Assembly: GCA_009773165.1 (NCBI GenBank) | Contig: WOUZ01000013.1 | Location: 25,960-89,959 of the forward strand | Source: Bacteroidota bacterium | GTDB lineage: Bacteria; Bacteroidota; Bacteroidia; Bacteroidales; F082 | Direction of reading: 5' to 3' | Length of the DNA: 64,000 bases | In this document: positions 43,791 to 52,680 of the stretch, in pieces | How positions within the stretch are numbered: the first letter of the stretch is position 1 | Layout: the number at the start of each line of letters is the position of its first letter | Translations under genes and position numbers: made by a program | The notes under the pieces: generated by a model | Seen by the model: only the letters and a program-made list of their open reading frames with translations | Database searches by the model: none | What the model was told of the DNA's origin: nothing

Positions 43791-45098
43791 CTAGCCGCCT
43801 GTTAACATTCCCGCGAGTTGCAATAAGTGTGTTTCAAGTATTTTTATTTCCAGAATTACCAACAATAGTCTGGTTTCGGCTTCCAGATAATTACGTTGAG
43901 CTTCCCTGAATTCGATACCTGACAGATCTCCCAACTCAAAACGCTCTCCTGCAATATTCAAATTCTCCTGTGCTGAGGTAAGGTTATGCGATTCCATAAC
44001 TCTCAATTTCAGTTTGTTGGAATAGCTGCTGAAAGAAGATTTCAATTCAGCGATAAGTTCGTTTTGTAGTGATTCAACTTGCAGACGATTGCTTTCAATT
44101 TGAACGCGCAAGTTTTTTTGTTCGCGTTGGGTATTCAACCCATTGAACAGATTCATGCTGGCTGTCAGGCCATAAGTGAGACCTAACGAGCGATTCTCAG
44201 CCAGAAAACCTGACTCACTCTTTTGATTAAGAAAGTTGTAACCGACGTTCAAACCTATTTCAGGGTATAGCCTTGCTTTTATCTCTTTTAAGGCGAGTTG
44301 AGCGAGCTGTTCATCTTTTTTACTGAGCAATAGACTTGTGTTGCGATGGAGTAATTGTTTCTCAAGGCTGTCATAAACAAGCCCGGAACGGAGCTCAATC
44401 TGGTCATCCAATGCAAATATAATTTCAGGCGATCTACCGAGTAAGGTGTTGATGGTTATGGTATTACGGCTTATCTGATCTAACAGATTCATATATGCGG
44501 CACTATCGCTGTGAAGGTCAACAAGTGCCTGTAACACTTCCAATTTAGACCCTGAGCCAAAAGCAAGTTTATCATCAGCCAGCGCTAAACGTTCATTTCC
44601 TATAGTGATGGTTTTTTCCAGCACTTTCTTTTGCTTCATGAGTTGCACCAGGGTGAAATAGTTGACATGAATGTTTGTAATCGTGTTTTCGACGGTGAGT
44701 AAAAGTTGCATTTCACCCATCTCCTCCAGTTGTTGAAGCTGGTCGCGCCTTGCAAACATTTTCAACCCGTCGAAGATCGTCCAGTTGAGTTGTAACCCGG
44801 CATTAAAAGCATCCGATTTAGCTCCGCTGCGGTCGTTCACTTGCCCTGTCAGAAAAGCCTGGTGCGAATTAGTGACGCTGTTTGTTTGGGCTGCATTGAC
44901 ATTCAACCGTGGTAAAAAACCCGCGTTGCCATAGGTGTTGTTATTTTCTGCGATATTCAGGTCTTGCTTCCCAAGGCGAATACCGTAATTGTTTTCGAGA
45001 CCGATATCAATGGCTTGCTTAATGGTAAGGAAGTCCTGTGTGATTGCTGTTTCAACAAATAAAAGTAGTATCAGGATAAAAATGAGGTGCTTCTTCAT
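43791..45098 (-). CDS. TolC-family outer-membrane efflux protein
   Basis: 435 residues. A signal peptide (about 1-20) is followed by two repeated coiled-coil/strand halves typical of TolC-type channels, including ANVNAAQT-like N-terminal and SGIEFREAQRNYLEAETRLL C-terminal segments. It forms the outer-membrane exit duct of the RND pump. Its start overlaps the RND stop by 4 nt, making it the third gene of the operon. Confidence 0.92.
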   Translation of the reverse strand: MKKHLIFILILLLFVETAITQDFLTIKQAIDIGLENNYGIRLGKQDLNIAENNNTYGNAGFLPRLNVNAAQTNSVTNSHQAFLTGQVNDRSGAKSDAFNAGLQLNWTIFDGLKMFARRDQLQQLEEMGEMQLLLTVENTITNIHVNYFTLVQLMKQKKVLEKTITIGNERLALADDKLAFGSGSKLEVLQALVDLHSDSAAYMNLLDQISRNTITINTLLGRSPEIIFALDDQIELRSGLVYDSLEKQLLHRNTSLLLSKKDEQLAQLALKEIKARLYPEIGLNVGYNFLNQKSESGFLAENRSLGLTYGLTASMNLFNGLNTQREQKNLRVQIESNRLQVESLQNELIAELKSSFSSYSNKLKLRVMESHNLTSAQENLNIAGERFELGDLSGIEFREAQRNYLEAETRLLLVILEIKILETHLLQLAGMLTGG

Positions 45099-48000
45099 AG
45101 TGTTTCCTCCTTCTTGTTTTCAACTTGTAAATCAGTCTGATCAGATGCGGCACTGACATTGGAAACGGTTTTTTCTTTTTCGGAAATATAGCTATAGATA
45201 CCCGGGATAACATAAAGCGTGAGAAGCGTAGCAAAGGTTAAACCACCGATGATAGCTGTTCCCATTGACACACGACTTTCCGAACCAGCACCTAAAGCAA
45301 GGGCAATGGGCACTGCACCGAGGATTGTTGAAAGGCTGGTCATAAGAATGGGTCTGAAACGTGATACTGAAGCATCGAGGATAGCAGCAGCTTTAGTTAA
45401 TCCTGCGGCTTTTCGCTGATTGGCAAATTCAACGATCAGGATTCCATTTTTCGAAACCAGACCAATGAGCATGATGATGCCGATTTGGCTGAAAATATTA
45501 AGGGTCTTATCGAAATACCAAAGTGTCAACACCGCACCTGCCAGTGCAAGTGGAACTGTAAACATGATAATCAGCGGATCGCGGAAACTCTCGAATTGAG
45601 CTGCCAAAACCAGATAGATGAGAATAAGAGCCAAAACAAACGCAAAGACAAGACTTGAGGAGCTCTCTTCAAAATCTTTGGAAGTTCCGGCGAGTGAAGT
45701 ACTAAAGGTGTCGTCGAGAACCAGCGCAGCAATGCGATCCATCTCTTTGATACCGTCGCCGATGGTTTTGCCGGTGACCGGATTGGCCGAAATTGTTGCT
45801 GACACGTAACGATTGTAACGGTAAAGGGCAGGAGGATTGGTTTGTTCTTTCACTTCAACCAGATTCGATAGCTGAATCATTTGTCCGAGGTTGTTTTTCA
45901 CGAATAATGTTGACAAATCAAGCGGTGCTGACCGATATGCACGTTCGAGCTGACCTATAACCTGATATTGTTTTCCATTCATGATGAAATAACCAAAACG
46001 TTGCCCGCTAAGCGATAGCTGGAGTGTCTGGGCAATATCCTGAGCCGAAACGCCCATCGAGCGGGCCTTTTCGCGGTTGATGGTAATTTGAAGTTCAGGT
46101 TTATTAAACTTGAGGTTTAAATCAGCAAACTGAAAAACGGGGCTTTTTCCAACTTCCTCCATGAATTTTGGAAGGACCTCTTTGAGTTTTGCAAGGTTAC
46201 GTGCCTGGATCACATACTGAACAGGAAGACCACCACGCTGTGTGCCAATCGATTGTTCCTGCGTTATAAAACTTCTTACCTGAGTAAGTTTTGCGAGTTC
46301 CTTCGTGAGCATATCAGCCACTTCTTGCTGTGATCGATCGCGTTTGTCAGGTTCGACAAGCCGGATTCGGGCAAAAGCTGAATTTACACTGCTGGCAGCA
46401 CCAAAACCGGGAGAAGTGATCGTTATGAGGGAATAGGTTTCAGGAACTTCGCGCTGAACCAGATCGATGAGTTCCTGCACGTATAACTCCATATATTCAA
46501 AGGTGTTACCTTCGGGAGCATTAGAAAAAGCCATCATCCCTGAACGGTCTTCCATAGGAGCAAGTTCAGAAGGAAGAAGTCGGCCAAGACCAAAAATAAC
46601 CGAAACCGAAACAAGAATAATGACTACTGACCACCATTTTCGTTTCAGGAAAGTAGCTAGACTATTCGCATAAAGGTCGGTAAGCCAGGTAAAAAAAGGT
46701 TCAGTCCATTCGTAAAATGCGTTGTGTTTCTCTCTTCTTTTCAACATCCTTGTTGAGAGCATCGGTGTTAAGGTAAGCGCAACAAAGGCAGATATAATAA
46801 CAGATCCGGTAAGCACGATTCCAAACTCCCTGAAAAGCCGTCCAGTGAGTCCTTCGAGGAAAATGACCGGGAGAAAAACAGTTGCTAAAGCTACCGTGGT
46901 TGCAATTACGGCGAAAAATATCTCTGCAGATCCTTCGAGGCCTGCCTGCATCGGTGGCATGCCTTTTTCTATCTTCGTGTAAATGTTTTCAATTACTACA
47001 ATGGCATCATCTACTACAATGCCGATTGCGAGAACCAATCCCAGCAATGTAAGTACATTGATAGAGAAACCTGCAATATACATGATGAAAAATGAACCTA
47101 TCAGTGAGATAGGAATTACAACAACGGGAATGAGGGATGTTCGCCAGTCGCGCAGGAAAAAAAAGATAACAAGCACTACGAGTAAAAATGCCAGATAAAT
47201 GGTTTGTTCTACCTCGGTTATTGCATGACGAATATAATCGGTATTGTCGAACCCAATCCCGAGCTCAATATCTTCAGGAAGGTCTTTTTTTATTTTTTCA
47301 ATACGCCTGTAAAACTCGTCAGCAATCTCCACATGGTTTGATCCCGGTTGTGGAATGATAGCGTTACCTACCATTGGGATACCATCGCGGCGAAGGATGG
47401 TTCGTTCGTTGAGAGGGGCAAGTTCGGCGTAACCAACATCACTCAGGCGAATGATGCCTGCTTCAGTTTCTTTGATGATCAGGTTGTTAAAATCCTGAGG
47501 TGTCTCGAGCCGGCTTAGGGTTCGCACTGTAAGTTCAACAGTATTGCCCTCGATACGCCCTGAAGGCAATTCGAGATTCTCACGTATAAGGGCATTGCGC
47601 ACATCTAACGGACTGATATTGAATGCTGAAAGACGCGATGGATCAATCCAAAGACGCATGGAATACTCCTTTGCTCCCCAGATTGCAATCGAACTTACGC
47701 CAGGTATTGTTTGTAAACTTTCTTTAAATGTACGCTGTGCTATCTCTGTCAGTTCAAGGAGGGTACGTTGTTCGCTACGAATGTTTAGAAAAAGTATGGG
47801 GTTGGCATTAGCATCTTCTTTAGCTACAATAGGAGGGTCTGCATCATTGGGCAATAAAGAAAGCGAACGGGAAACCCTGTCACGAACATCGTTGGCAGCT
47901 GTCTCAAGGTCAACAGAAAGATCGAACTCAACGGTGATCGTGCTTCTGCCATCGCGGCTGATGGAGGTAAGGGTGCGGATGCCGGCAATACCATTAATCG

Positions 48001-48208
48001 ACTCCTCGAGTGGCTCAGTAATCTGCGACTCGATAACATCGGCATTGGCTCCAACATAACTTGTTGAAACTGTTACAATAGGACTGTCGACATTGGGATA
48101 TTCCCTTACACCGAGAGTCATCAACCCGATCACGCCAAAAAGCAGGATCAGAATCGACATAACTGTAGCCAAAACAGGCCGTTGAATACTTGTTGATGAT
48201 AAACTCAT
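45095..48208 (-). CDS. RND-family efflux transporter (HAE1/AcrB-like)
   Basis: 1037 residues with the twelve-helix RND plan and two large periplasmic loops. The N-terminus SIQRPVLATVMSILILLFG and the proton-relay GIVVDDAIVVIENIY (the Asp pair in helix 4) are diagnostic, with FVLALILIYLVLAAQFESF in the C-terminal half. Together with the membrane-fusion protein upstream and the TolC-like protein downstream, it exports drugs, detergents or bile-salt-like compounds using the proton gradient. All three genes overlap by 4 nt, so expression is tightly coupled. No regulator gene adjoins the operon. Confidence 0.95.
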   Translation of the reverse strand: MSLSSTSIQRPVLATVMSILILLFGVIGLMTLGVREYPNVDSPIVTVSTSYVGANADVIESQITEPLEESINGIAGIRTLTSISRDGRSTITVEFDLSVDLETAANDVRDRVSRSLSLLPNDADPPIVAKEDANANPILFLNIRSEQRTLLELTEIAQRTFKESLQTIPGVSSIAIWGAKEYSMRLWIDPSRLSAFNISPLDVRNALIRENLELPSGRIEGNTVELTVRTLSRLETPQDFNNLIIKETEAGIIRLSDVGYAELAPLNERTILRRDGIPMVGNAIIPQPGSNHVEIADEFYRRIEKIKKDLPEDIELGIGFDNTDYIRHAITEVEQTIYLAFLLVVLVIFFFLRDWRTSLIPVVVIPISLIGSFFIMYIAGFSINVLTLLGLVLAIGIVVDDAIVVIENIYTKIEKGMPPMQAGLEGSAEIFFAVIATTVALATVFLPVIFLEGLTGRLFREFGIVLTGSVIISAFVALTLTPMLSTRMLKRREKHNAFYEWTEPFFTWLTDLYANSLATFLKRKWWSVVIILVSVSVIFGLGRLLPSELAPMEDRSGMMAFSNAPEGNTFEYMELYVQELIDLVQREVPETYSLITITSPGFGAASSVNSAFARIRLVEPDKRDRSQQEVADMLTKELAKLTQVRSFITQEQSIGTQRGGLPVQYVIQARNLAKLKEVLPKFMEEVGKSPVFQFADLNLKFNKPELQITINREKARSMGVSAQDIAQTLQLSLSGQRFGYFIMNGKQYQVIGQLERAYRSAPLDLSTLFVKNNLGQMIQLSNLVEVKEQTNPPALYRYNRYVSATISANPVTGKTIGDGIKEMDRIAALVLDDTFSTSLAGTSKDFEESSSSLVFAFVLALILIYLVLAAQFESFRDPLIIMFTVPLALAGAVLTLWYFDKTLNIFSQIGIIMLIGLVSKNGILIVEFANQRKAAGLTKAAAILDASVSRFRPILMTSLSTILGAVPIALALGAGSESRVSMGTAIIGGLTFATLLTLYVIPGIYSYISEKEKTVSNVSAASDQTDLQVENKKEETL

Positions 48209-49284
48209 GGCTGATCCAATTGACGAAGTTCAACAGCCATTCCCGGACGAAGCTGAAGTAATCCGGTGGTGATAACGGTGTCGCCTTGTTGTAAACCTTC
48301 TGTGATCTGAACCATTCGTTCAGTTCGTATGCCAATGGTTACATTTTGAGGCTGTGCTTTTCCGTTTCGATATACAAAAACTTTATTTTTACCCATTTCA
48401 GGGATCAAAGCTTCGGCTTTCACCTGAAGCACTTCTGAGAGGTTCATCAGAGGCAGTTCAACACGTGCGAACGATCCTGGAATTACTTCTCCTGTTTTAT
48501 TTTCATACAATGCTCTTCCTGTAATACTGCGTGATTGCATATCTATAACTGGTTCTATAGCATAGATTTTTGCGCTATAGGTTTCAGCACTGTTATCGAC
48601 TTTAAAATTGATACTCACCCCATTGTGAACATACTGAACATAGCGTTCAGGCACACTAAATTCTATCTTAACAGGCTGAACACGAGCCAGCCTGACAATT
48701 TTTGTTCCCGGACTTACAAAACTCCCCTCGCTTAAGTACCGTAATCCAACCAATCCGGCAAAAGGGGCTTTGATGCGCGTTTTGTCGAGTTGAGCCACCA
48801 AAAGCGCGGCTTCGGCCCTGAGCGCATTCAGTTCGGTAAGTACCTGATCATAGGTCTGCTGACTGATACCTTGTTTTTCAAGTAATTGCTTTTGCCTTTC
48901 TTCGCGTGACTCTGCCAGCTTAAGCTGAAAATTGTTCCTGTCGGCCTGAGCGAGCAAATCAGCATTGTTGATTGTGATGAGCAGGTCGCCGGCTTTTACA
49001 CTGCTGCCTTCGGTGAAATGTATTTTTGTTATTCGCCCTGATGCCTCAGCTGCGATCTCTACCTGTTCGTCTGCCATGACGGAACCGGCAGCAACGAGCA
49101 CATCGTTAAGCGGTGCTTCGCGCATCACCATGGCATGAACGGGTAAGATAACGGATTGTTTCCCAGAAACAAAACCAGAACGATCGTTTTGTTTGCTCAA
49201 CAAACCAGTTTTGTTGAACAGGATTAATGCCAGCAATCCCAGTGCCAGCAAACCGCCTATAATAGTTTTAAAATGCTTTTTCAT
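48205..49284 (-). CDS. RND periplasmic adaptor (membrane fusion protein)
   Basis: 359 residues. An N-terminal membrane anchor (about 7-25) is followed by the biotinyl-lipoyl-like strand pair (AAEASGRITKIHFTEGSSV and GDLLITINNADL), a coiled-coil hairpin (about 115-160) with SREERQKQLLEKQGISQQTY, then KTRIKAPFAGLVGLRYLSEG and a beta-barrel domain. Adaptors of this type bridge the RND pump and TolC duct. It is the first gene of the operon and probably carries the promoter in the 147-nt spacer upstream. Confidence 0.93.
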   Translation of the reverse strand: MKKHFKTIIGGLLALGLLALILFNKTGLLSKQNDRSGFVSGKQSVILPVHAMVMREAPLNDVLVAAGSVMADEQVEIAAEASGRITKIHFTEGSSVKAGDLLITINNADLLAQADRNNFQLKLAESREERQKQLLEKQGISQQTYDQVLTELNALRAEAALLVAQLDKTRIKAPFAGLVGLRYLSEGSFVSPGTKIVRLARVQPVKIEFSVPERYVQYVHNGVSINFKVDNSAETYSAKIYAIEPVIDMQSRSITGRALYENKTGEVIPGSFARVELPLMNLSEVLQVKAEALIPEMGKNKVFVYRNGKAQPQNVTIGIRTERMVQITEGLQQGDTVITTGLLQLRPGMAVELRQLDQP

Positions 49285-49431
49285 GTTTGAGAATTGACAG
49301 TTGATTTGACAGGTGTAATATCATTTCGGTTCCATTAGGGCAAAAATAATCGTTTTATTTCATGCATCTCGCTTCAACAAGTTATCGGGTTCTTACCGTT
49401 AGTTGTAGTCACAAAAGCCGGTTGGTACAAA

Positions 49432-50748
49432 TTATGGCTGATGATTATCAGGATGAATATCTACAGTTATCGATATCTCGATACCTGGTGCAGTATTTCT
49501 GAAGTTAAAGATGCCATTCATGGAACGCACACGACTGATAATATTTTTTACTCCCATATGATTATCACCTTTGTCGATAGCCTGCTGCAGATCGAAACCA
49601 ATACCATCATCACGGTAATTGAGATGAAGCTTTTGCTCAGTGAGCCTTAACTTAATATCGATCGCTGATGCATTTGCATGCTTGATGGTATTATTGATAA
49701 GTTCGTTGGTAATACGATAAAAAATCAGCTCCATAGTAGGCCCGAGGCTGCGGTCAACGACATCAAAATGGGTAGTAATTTTAAGAAGATTGGTGGCATT
49801 AATGGTTTCAATAAAGGTAGTAAGAGCTTTAGTTAATCCAAAGTCAGTCAATGTTTTAGGTGTGATATTATTAGCGATATTACGTGCTGAGTCAACGGCT
49901 TCATTGATCATACCATTGATGTGGCTGATGAACTCTTTCCGTTCATCGGTGTCATCTTCCATTGCATCCAGCTCATTCACATATAATTTTATTGCGGAGA
50001 GCAGAGGTCCGAGACCATCGTGTATTTCTTTCGCAAAGCGTTTTCGTTCAGTTTCTTCCGTTTCGATGATAGCAATACGTACTTTTTTATCAAGTTCTTT
50101 TCGCTCACTTATGTTCCGGGCAATGCAGGTGATGTAGGGTTGATCGTCAATCTCAACAAGCCGGCAATTGATTTCGACCGGGAAACGGTTTCCGGATTTA
50201 CTGCGCAGCTCTGTCTCAAAAATATATTTTCCTTTAGAACGTATGGTATGAATGTGATCCATCACCCCTTCTGCAGCAGTGCCAGCTTTTATCTCTTTAA
50301 AATATCGGTTCAGCAGTTCCTCACGTTGCATTTCGAGTCGGTCGCAGGCCGAGAGGTTTACTTCTACAATCTTACCTTCCAGAGTGAGAACAAAAACCTG
50401 ATCGGAGCTCGTGTTGAAAAGCAGCTGAAACCGCCGCTCTATGTTTTCTTTTTTCTTTTCGGCAGCAGCAAGGCGTTTCAGAATTGTGCTGATAAGTGCT
50501 GTGCCTGTGAGCATTAAAACTGATACAGCTAAGCCGGCTGCATATGGAATAAATGAATCAGAAGCTAAAGATGACATTCCGGCGAGGGCAAGCAATTGAA
50601 AAAGACTCTCAAGTGCAAGCAAAACCATTGCAACTGAAATTAGCAGCCAGGCAGTACGATGGCGCGAAACTTTGTAATAATTGATTACCACTGCAAATGT
50701 TGCCAGGCGCAACAGCATGGAAATGCCGATAATTATGATAATCAGCAC
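49432..50748 (-). CDS. PAS-containing sensor histidine kinase, HisKA_3 (NarX/DegS-like) type
   Basis: 438 residues from GTG 50748 (the ATG at 50718 is an alternative). An N-terminal membrane region with two or three helices (about 1-90) and a coiled coil lead to a PAS domain (about 105-225). The kinase core is HisKA_3: ETEETERKRFAKEIHDGLGPLLSAI with the phospho-His in EIHDGLG, then an ATPase domain with ITNELINNTIKHA and RDDGIGFD. Kinases of this kind pair with LuxR/NarL-type regulators, but none is adjacent. It follows the ctp gene by 6 nt, probably co-transcribed. Confidence 0.88.
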   Translation of the reverse strand: MLIIIIIGISMLLRLATFAVVINYYKVSRHRTAWLLISVAMVLLALESLFQLLALAGMSSLASDSFIPYAAGLAVSVLMLTGTALISTILKRLAAAEKKKENIERRFQLLFNTSSDQVFVLTLEGKIVEVNLSACDRLEMQREELLNRYFKEIKAGTAAEGVMDHIHTIRSKGKYIFETELRSKSGNRFPVEINCRLVEIDDQPYITCIARNISERKELDKKVRIAIIETEETERKRFAKEIHDGLGPLLSAIKLYVNELDAMEDDTDERKEFISHINGMINEAVDSARNIANNITPKTLTDFGLTKALTTFIETINATNLLKITTHFDVVDRSLGPTMELIFYRITNELINNTIKHANASAIDIKLRLTEQKLHLNYRDDGIGFDLQQAIDKGDNHMGVKNIISRVRSMNGIFNFRNTAPGIEISITVDIHPDNHQP

Positions 50749-50754
50749 AGACTG

Positions 50755-52371
50755 TTAGCTTTTAGGTTGATCCTTGAGGTAACTTATCGCTTTGAGAAGG
50801 ATCGGGTCAATTTCTTGATAAATGGGATAAAATCCAGCGTCGTCAAGAATATTTCTGCCAACATAAGCTTTAAATAAAGTCCGGATGTATTTTTTACTTT
50901 CCGAACTGATTGCAGCCGGTTTGCTGATGCCTTTTTCTTCAGCTAATTGATATAGCTCTCTCAACATCTGATCAGTCATGTTGAATTGCGTTTTAAAGGC
51001 TTCAACATTTTTGAATTTCGACAATTCAGCACGCTTAATATCGGCATAGTCGAAAGCATATTGAAATATTAATCCGCTATTAGCCAATCTGTTATAGAAA
51101 AAAAGACTACTATCACTTTCAAGTGGTACATATACATCAGGAGTAATTCCTCCACCACCATAAACAATCTTACCTTTTGGAGTTATGAATTTTACAGTAT
51201 CTGTCTGGTGGATGCTGTCGGCACTCATCATTTCTCCGTTGTCGTAACGATCGAAAGATTCGTGGTGGTATTTTTCGAAGTCGCCATCGTAAGGTTTCTG
51301 AATGGAGCGACCGGTAGGGGTGTAATAACGGGCAACTGTGAGGCGTAATGCTGAACCGTCGCGCATCGAAAGTTGTTCCTGAACCAGACCTTTTCCGAAG
51401 GAACGCCTACCTATTATTGTTCCCCGATCGTTGTCCTGCAACGCTCCTGCTACAATTTCACTTGCACTGGCCGAGCCTTCGTCAATGAGAACGATTATAT
51501 CCTCTTCCTCAAATAAGCCAGAGCGGTGGGCAAAACTAAACGACTTAGGGCGATTTTTGCCCTGAGTGTATACGATGAGTTTGTCCTGACTGAGAAATTC
51601 ATCCGTTAAATCGGTAGCTGCTTTGAGATAACCGCCTGTATTGCCGCGAAGGTCGAGGATCAATTGTGTCATACCTTCATCTTTTAGCTTTTCAGCGGCA
51701 TCAACAAATTCTTCATAAGTAGTCGCAGCAAATTTGTTGAGGCGGATATATCCGATTTGTTTATTAACCATGTAGGAGGCGTCGAGACTATAAGTTGGGA
51801 TAACATCGCGTGTGATTGTGAAATCGGAAAGACCTTCCATGCCGCGCCGATGTATTTTTACCCGCACCTGCGTACCTTTTTTGCCTTTAAGTTTCCGCAT
51901 AGCATCACGATTGGTCACTTTAATACCTGCAACGAGGGAATCGTCAATAAATACAATGCGGTCGCCAGCCATGATACCAACTTTTTCTGATGGACCACCT
52001 TTTACAGGATTGATAACGGTTATGGTGTCTTTTTCGATGCGGAACGAAACGCCAATGCCTTCAAAACTTCCCAGCAATGGATCATTCATCTCATGAAATT
52101 CCTCTGCAGTAATGTACTGACTATGAGGATCAAGTTTTTCCAACATGCCTTTTATGGCATTGTTTTCCAGCATTTCACTATTTACGGTATCCACATAATC
52201 CTGCTCAATAAATTGCAGGATATTATCAAGTTTTCCTCCTTTTTGAACGGGAAGATAAAACGATGATTCGTCGCCAGAAGCAGCAGAAGTACCAATGCGA
52301 TATCCAAGATACAAACCTCCTGCCAGCACTACCGAGAACAATAACGGTAGATAGATTTTATATTTATTCAT
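50755..52371 (-). CDS. C-terminal processing peptidase, S41 family (CtpA/Prc-like)
   Basis: 538 residues. A signal-anchor helix (about 5-27) precedes a PDZ domain (about 100-180, with GGPSEKVGIMAGDRI) and the S41 peptidase: ILDLRGNTGGYL, then GSASASEIVAGAL with Ser302 and FGKGLVQEQ with Lys327, matching the Ser-Lys dyad of CtpA (25 residues apart). A helical C-terminal domain (about 430-538) may fold over the PDZ. These enzymes trim or degrade proteins in the periplasm, including cell-wall hydrolases. A promoter element lies 54 nt upstream. Confidence 0.93.
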   Translation of the reverse strand: MNKYKIYLPLLFSVVLAGGLYLGYRIGTSAASGDESSFYLPVQKGGKLDNILQFIEQDYVDTVNSEMLENNAIKGMLEKLDPHSQYITAEEFHEMNDPLLGSFEGIGVSFRIEKDTITVINPVKGGPSEKVGIMAGDRIVFIDDSLVAGIKVTNRDAMRKLKGKKGTQVRVKIHRRGMEGLSDFTITRDVIPTYSLDASYMVNKQIGYIRLNKFAATTYEEFVDAAEKLKDEGMTQLILDLRGNTGGYLKAATDLTDEFLSQDKLIVYTQGKNRPKSFSFAHRSGLFEEEDIIVLIDEGSASASEIVAGALQDNDRGTIIGRRSFGKGLVQEQLSMRDGSALRLTVARYYTPTGRSIQKPYDGDFEKYHHESFDRYDNGEMMSADSIHQTDTVKFITPKGKIVYGGGGITPDVYVPLESDSSLFFYNRLANSGLIFQYAFDYADIKRAELSKFKNVEAFKTQFNMTDQMLRELYQLAEEKGISKPAAISSESKKYIRTLFKAYVGRNILDDAGFYPIYQEIDPILLKAISYLKDQPKS

Positions 52372-52424
52372 TTTTTAAAACTGCTATTAAATAGAAAAGC
52401 TTGAAACCATGCCTAAAAACAACG

Positions 52425-52432
52425 CAAAAGTA
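52425..52432 (-). promoter_or_regulatory. -7 promoter element of ctp
   Basis: The minus strand reads TACTTTTG, a perfect TAnnTTTG, 53 nt before the ctp start. TTG (complement of 52455-52457) is 22 nt upstream, slightly wide. The remaining spacer up to 52621 shows nothing else. Confidence 0.45.
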
Positions 52433-52621
52433 ATGTTTATTGTTCACCGTATCTCAACTCCATTACCAAACAGTCATCCTGCTTTCTTTACGAGTAAGCT
52501 AATATTGTTGTTTACGGCTATAGTGAAGAATCGGGTGAATTACACCAAAATAAATGAACGCTAAATTGGTAAGTTTATAATCCTAAGGACTTAACAACAA
52601 TGGGTGTAAATTTCAAAGCAT

Positions 52622-52660
52622 TAAAAAAAAAGACCTGCCAAAATTGCGCTGGCAGGTCTT
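52622..52660 (-). terminator. Rho-independent terminator downstream of the T9SS substrate gene
   Basis: AAGACCTGCC (52630-52639) pairs perfectly with GGCAGGTCTT (52651-52660) around an 11-nt loop. On the minus strand it is followed by eight or nine T (complement of 52623-52630). It lies about 20 nt after the stop of the gene at 52681. Confidence 0.9.
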
Positions 52661-52680
52661 GTATGTAATTGAGTCGGGTA

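Noticed and set aside
43786..43800. Small hairpin AGGCG/CGCCT at the end of the TolC-like gene as a terminator
   Set aside because: Only five base pairs and no T-run follow on the minus strand.
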